DNA of 34,553 bases, from assembly GCF_900128525.1 (NCBI RefSeq), contig NZ_FQTQ01000017.1, forward strand, positions 1-34,553. The letters run 5' to 3'. A program made the position numbers and the translations under genes. Shown piece after piece: positions 32,765-34,553 of this stretch (its first letter is position 1; each line of letters begins with the position of its first letter). The notes beneath the pieces were generated by a model. The model did no database searches and had not been told where the DNA came from. It was given only the letters and a program-made list of their open reading frames with translations. Origin of the DNA: a methanotrophic endosymbiont of Bathymodiolus puteoserpentis (Logatchev). GTDB taxonomy: Bacteria > Pseudomonadota > Gammaproteobacteria > Methylococcales > Methylomonadaceae.

Positions 32765-34336
32765 TTACTCCATTTCATCAGGTGATAATCCACGGGTCAT
32801 ATATTTCACACGGCCACGCGAGAAGATACCGGCGGGGCTTTCCATTTGTATAGATCCTGTTTTTTTCAATGAAGTTGAATCGTAAACCACCACTTCATCA
32901 CCGGCATAACCCGCGCTGACATATAAGGATTTACCATCTGCACTATACTCAGGGAAGTAGGCATGACCACCGACATCAAGCGTTTTAACCACTTCTAAGG
33001 TTTTCTTGTCGATTAATTGAATAGTGCGTGCGCGTCTATCTTTAGTAATAATATCCACGGCGACATAAGGTGCATTAGCATGTGCAGCGGGCGATTCTGT
33101 CCCACCAGAAACAGGGACTTGTTTAACCAGTTTCATGGTATCTAAATCCCAAACGCTGACAACAGTTTTATCGCAAGTACCGAAGTTAGTACCAAAACCT
33201 AAAGTACGACCATCAACCTTAACCGCTGCACCTCCACCCACATGAGGTACACAGCCTGCTGGTAGCTTTTTAATAATTTCGCGTTTTTCTAAATCAATCG
33301 CAATGACGGTACTATCATCATACGAGGCAACCATTAATTTCTTGCCTTTATGGGTTAAGAAGGCATCGTGTAAATGACGACCCACATTTTTAATTTTGGT
33401 AACTGGAAAGCCTTCTTGCAAATCAACCACCCAAACTTGGCCAGCATTTTCTAAGGCAATAGCGAAAATATCCGCATATGGCGTACCAATGATCATACCT
33501 GAGTCAGAGCTCACCATTTTGCCGTCAGGGTCAATGCCTTCTAGTTCAAATTGCTTTAAAGGCTCTAAAGTATCTGCATCTAAAATAACGGCATTATGCG
33601 GTACGAAAGAACCCGCCATTAGGTATTTGCCATCGCGGGAGATACCGATACCAGGGCCATTCCAACCCGTTTTAATGCTGCGTACTGCTTGCATGGTATA
33701 TAAATCAACTTTATAAATTTCAGCGGTATCGGTTTTGACATAAGCCCAACGTTCATTAGCTGGGCTAAATTCGATAATATGTGCAGCGGTAACAGTGGGT
33801 ATTACTCCAATTTGTTGGTGTGTTTTACTGTTAATAAAGACGGCTTCTGAACCATTACCGCGACCGTATTTACCACGAGCAGCAACACCGATAATATCGT
33901 CCATGCTATCGATTTTAAAGGTTGGTTTATTCGGTAGTTTTGACTCGTCTTTCACATAAACTTTTAAAGAGGCTTGCATATCTTTAATAGTGAAAGCAGG
34001 GTTGGCTAATTTTGGCGTGCTTTGTAAATGCTTCACCATATCGCGAATATCCTTATCAGATAAACGTCCAAAGAATGGAGGCATTAAGGTTTCAAAGCTA
34101 CCGGTCATAATTAAAGTACGTAAAGCCGTTGGGCTACGACCTTTTAGGGTTTCGGAATTCAATGCTGGGGCTAAATAACCACCATGATCTGCACCATGAC
34201 AACTGGCACAGTTATCTTGATAAAGTTTATGCATTTTATGCTTAGTATCGGTTTCAGCGAACGTGTTTGCGCTAAAGAGTAGGCTGATGCTCGCGGCCAA
34301 AATGGATTTTTTAAGTGTTGTTATTTTTAGTTCCAT
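32765..34336 (-). CDS. nirS: Cytochrome cd1-type protein, probable nitrite reductase (NirS/NirN family)
   Basis: 523 residues: signal peptide (1-27), a heme c domain with C43-x2-C46-H47 and Met85 (TLMPPF), then an eight-bladed d1-binding propeller. The expected proximal heme d1 ligand is His186 (AAHIIEF), and both distal active-site histidines are in place: His365 (CVPHVGGG) and His419 (AAHANAPY). Family NirS reduces nitrite to nitric oxide in the periplasm. It is shorter than typical NirS (about 540-570) and some stretches (GSFVPHNAVILDA) resemble NirN, the d1 dehydrogenase, so NirN is an alternative. As the only cd1 gene seen in a d1 cluster, NirS is more likely. Start ATG at 34336 after TAGGAA. 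Confidence 0.78.
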   Translation of the reverse strand: MELKITTLKKSILAASISLLFSANTFAETDTKHKMHKLYQDNCASCHGADHGGYLAPALNSETLKGRSPTALRTLIMTGSFETLMPPFFGRLSDKDIRDMVKHLQSTPKLANPAFTIKDMQASLKVYVKDESKLPNKPTFKIDSMDDIIGVAARGKYGRGNGSEAVFINSKTHQQIGVIPTVTAAHIIEFSPANERWAYVKTDTAEIYKVDLYTMQAVRSIKTGWNGPGIGISRDGKYLMAGSFVPHNAVILDADTLEPLKQFELEGIDPDGKMVSSDSGMIIGTPYADIFAIALENAGQVWVVDLQEGFPVTKIKNVGRHLHDAFLTHKGKKLMVASYDDSTVIAIDLEKREIIKKLPAGCVPHVGGGAAVKVDGRTLGFGTNFGTCDKTVVSVWDLDTMKLVKQVPVSGGTESPAAHANAPYVAVDIITKDRRARTIQLIDKKTLEVVKTLDVGGHAYFPEYSADGKSLYVSAGYAGDEVVVYDSTSLKKTGSIQMESPAGIFSRGRVKYMTRGLSPDEME

Positions 34337-34441
34337 GTGAATTCCTATTGCCTGGCGATATGATGTGGATTCGATGTTTTTAGATTAAACCATGAAAAGC
34401 AATATAACGCATCTTTGTAATAACTAGTAATTTCTAATAAG

Positions 34442-34553
34442 TAAACCCCCAGCTTTGCTGGGGGACTCATAAAGTTTGACAATTACGGGAATCATCGTGA
34501 GTCTCCCTATCTGTGAACCGCCGAAAGTTCAAAAGATAAGGAAACAAACGATG
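34442..34553 (+). mobile_element. Left end and transposase start of an IS200-type element (partial)
   Basis: AAACCCCCAGC-TTT-GCTGGGGG forms a perfect 8-bp hairpin (34446-34464), followed by a ~87-base leader and a start codon in the last three bases, after a TAAGGA ribosome site. A subterminal hairpin plus a structured tnpA leader is the layout of IS200/IS605 elements. GGGGGACTCA (34460-34469) can also pair with TGAGTCTCCC (34498-34507), giving an alternative fold. The transposase itself is beyond the window. Confidence 0.5.

Noticed and set aside
34337-34440. FNR/Dnr box upstream of nirS
   Set aside because: I looked for TTGAT-N4-ATCAA and found no acceptable match; if such a site exists, it is beyond the mobile element.
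1-34553. CRISPR array
   Set aside because: No regularly spaced direct repeats; the palindromes are scattered single copies or inverted pairs.

Overview
The window is low to moderate GC and gene-dense. It looks like a chromosomal segment of a gammaproteobacterium, and a methylotroph or methanotroph of the Methylococcales type is my best guess. Reasons: serine-glyoxylate aminotransferase and hydroxypyruvate reductase sit together (serine-pathway enzymes), DUF2782 lies next to an APH-type homoserine kinase, there are many copper and c-type heme proteins, and short palindromic repeats separate the genes. No methane or methanol oxidation gene is visible, so the assignment is inference.

Layout. 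0.1-4.7 kb: PilZ membrane protein, DUF2782-thrB, a small exported protein of unknown function, then bluB-cobS (lower ligand and late cobalamin synthesis) and a TM2 protein. 4.9-9.7 kb: a membrane-anchored cupredoxin with a multicopper oxidase, a 0.67-kb stretch with no convincing gene holding a decayed inverted-repeat element, then an outer-membrane barrel with a beta-propeller protein. 10-14.3 kb: an RND efflux pump and its adaptor, without an outer-membrane channel. 14.5-21 kb: mostly small single genes (DUF4136 lipoprotein, AI-2E transporter, ferritin, DCC thiol protein, RibD-type reductase, glyoxalase-fold protein, pterin dehydratase, rubredoxin), with a decayed transposase tail and a stretch of decayed-looking coding frame near 20.3-20.8 kb. 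21.4-26 kb: small Cys-rich exported protein, fatty acid desaturase, hydroxypyruvate reductase, serine-glyoxylate aminotransferase and an EF-hand protein. 26.2-26.3 kb: tRNA-Val(TAC) and tRNA-Asp(GTC).

26.4-34.3 kb is one long minus-strand nir cluster, in transcription order: cytochrome cd1 (nirS-like), cytochrome c, carbonic-anhydrase-like protein, cytochrome c (nirC-like), nirF, a broken BrnT-type toxin with an intact antitoxin, four AsnC-like siroheme decarboxylase subunits, and nirJ. It would make heme d1 from siroheme and mature a periplasmic nitrite reductase. nirE (siroheme supply) is not in the window. The last 110 bases look like the left end of an IS200-type element whose transposase start codon is the final three bases.

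Most interesting points: the nir cluster carries an alpha-carbonic-anhydrase fold that has lost two of its three zinc-binding histidines; the cd1 protein is divergent but keeps the heme d1 histidines; a toxin-antitoxin module landed inside the operon and the toxin decayed by internal deletion while the antitoxin stayed intact; a REPIN-like palindrome pair supplies the C-terminus and stop codon of one siroheme decarboxylase subunit; and the multicopper oxidase has its type 1 copper site only in the first cupredoxin domain, the arrangement proposed for ancestors of copper nitrite reductase.
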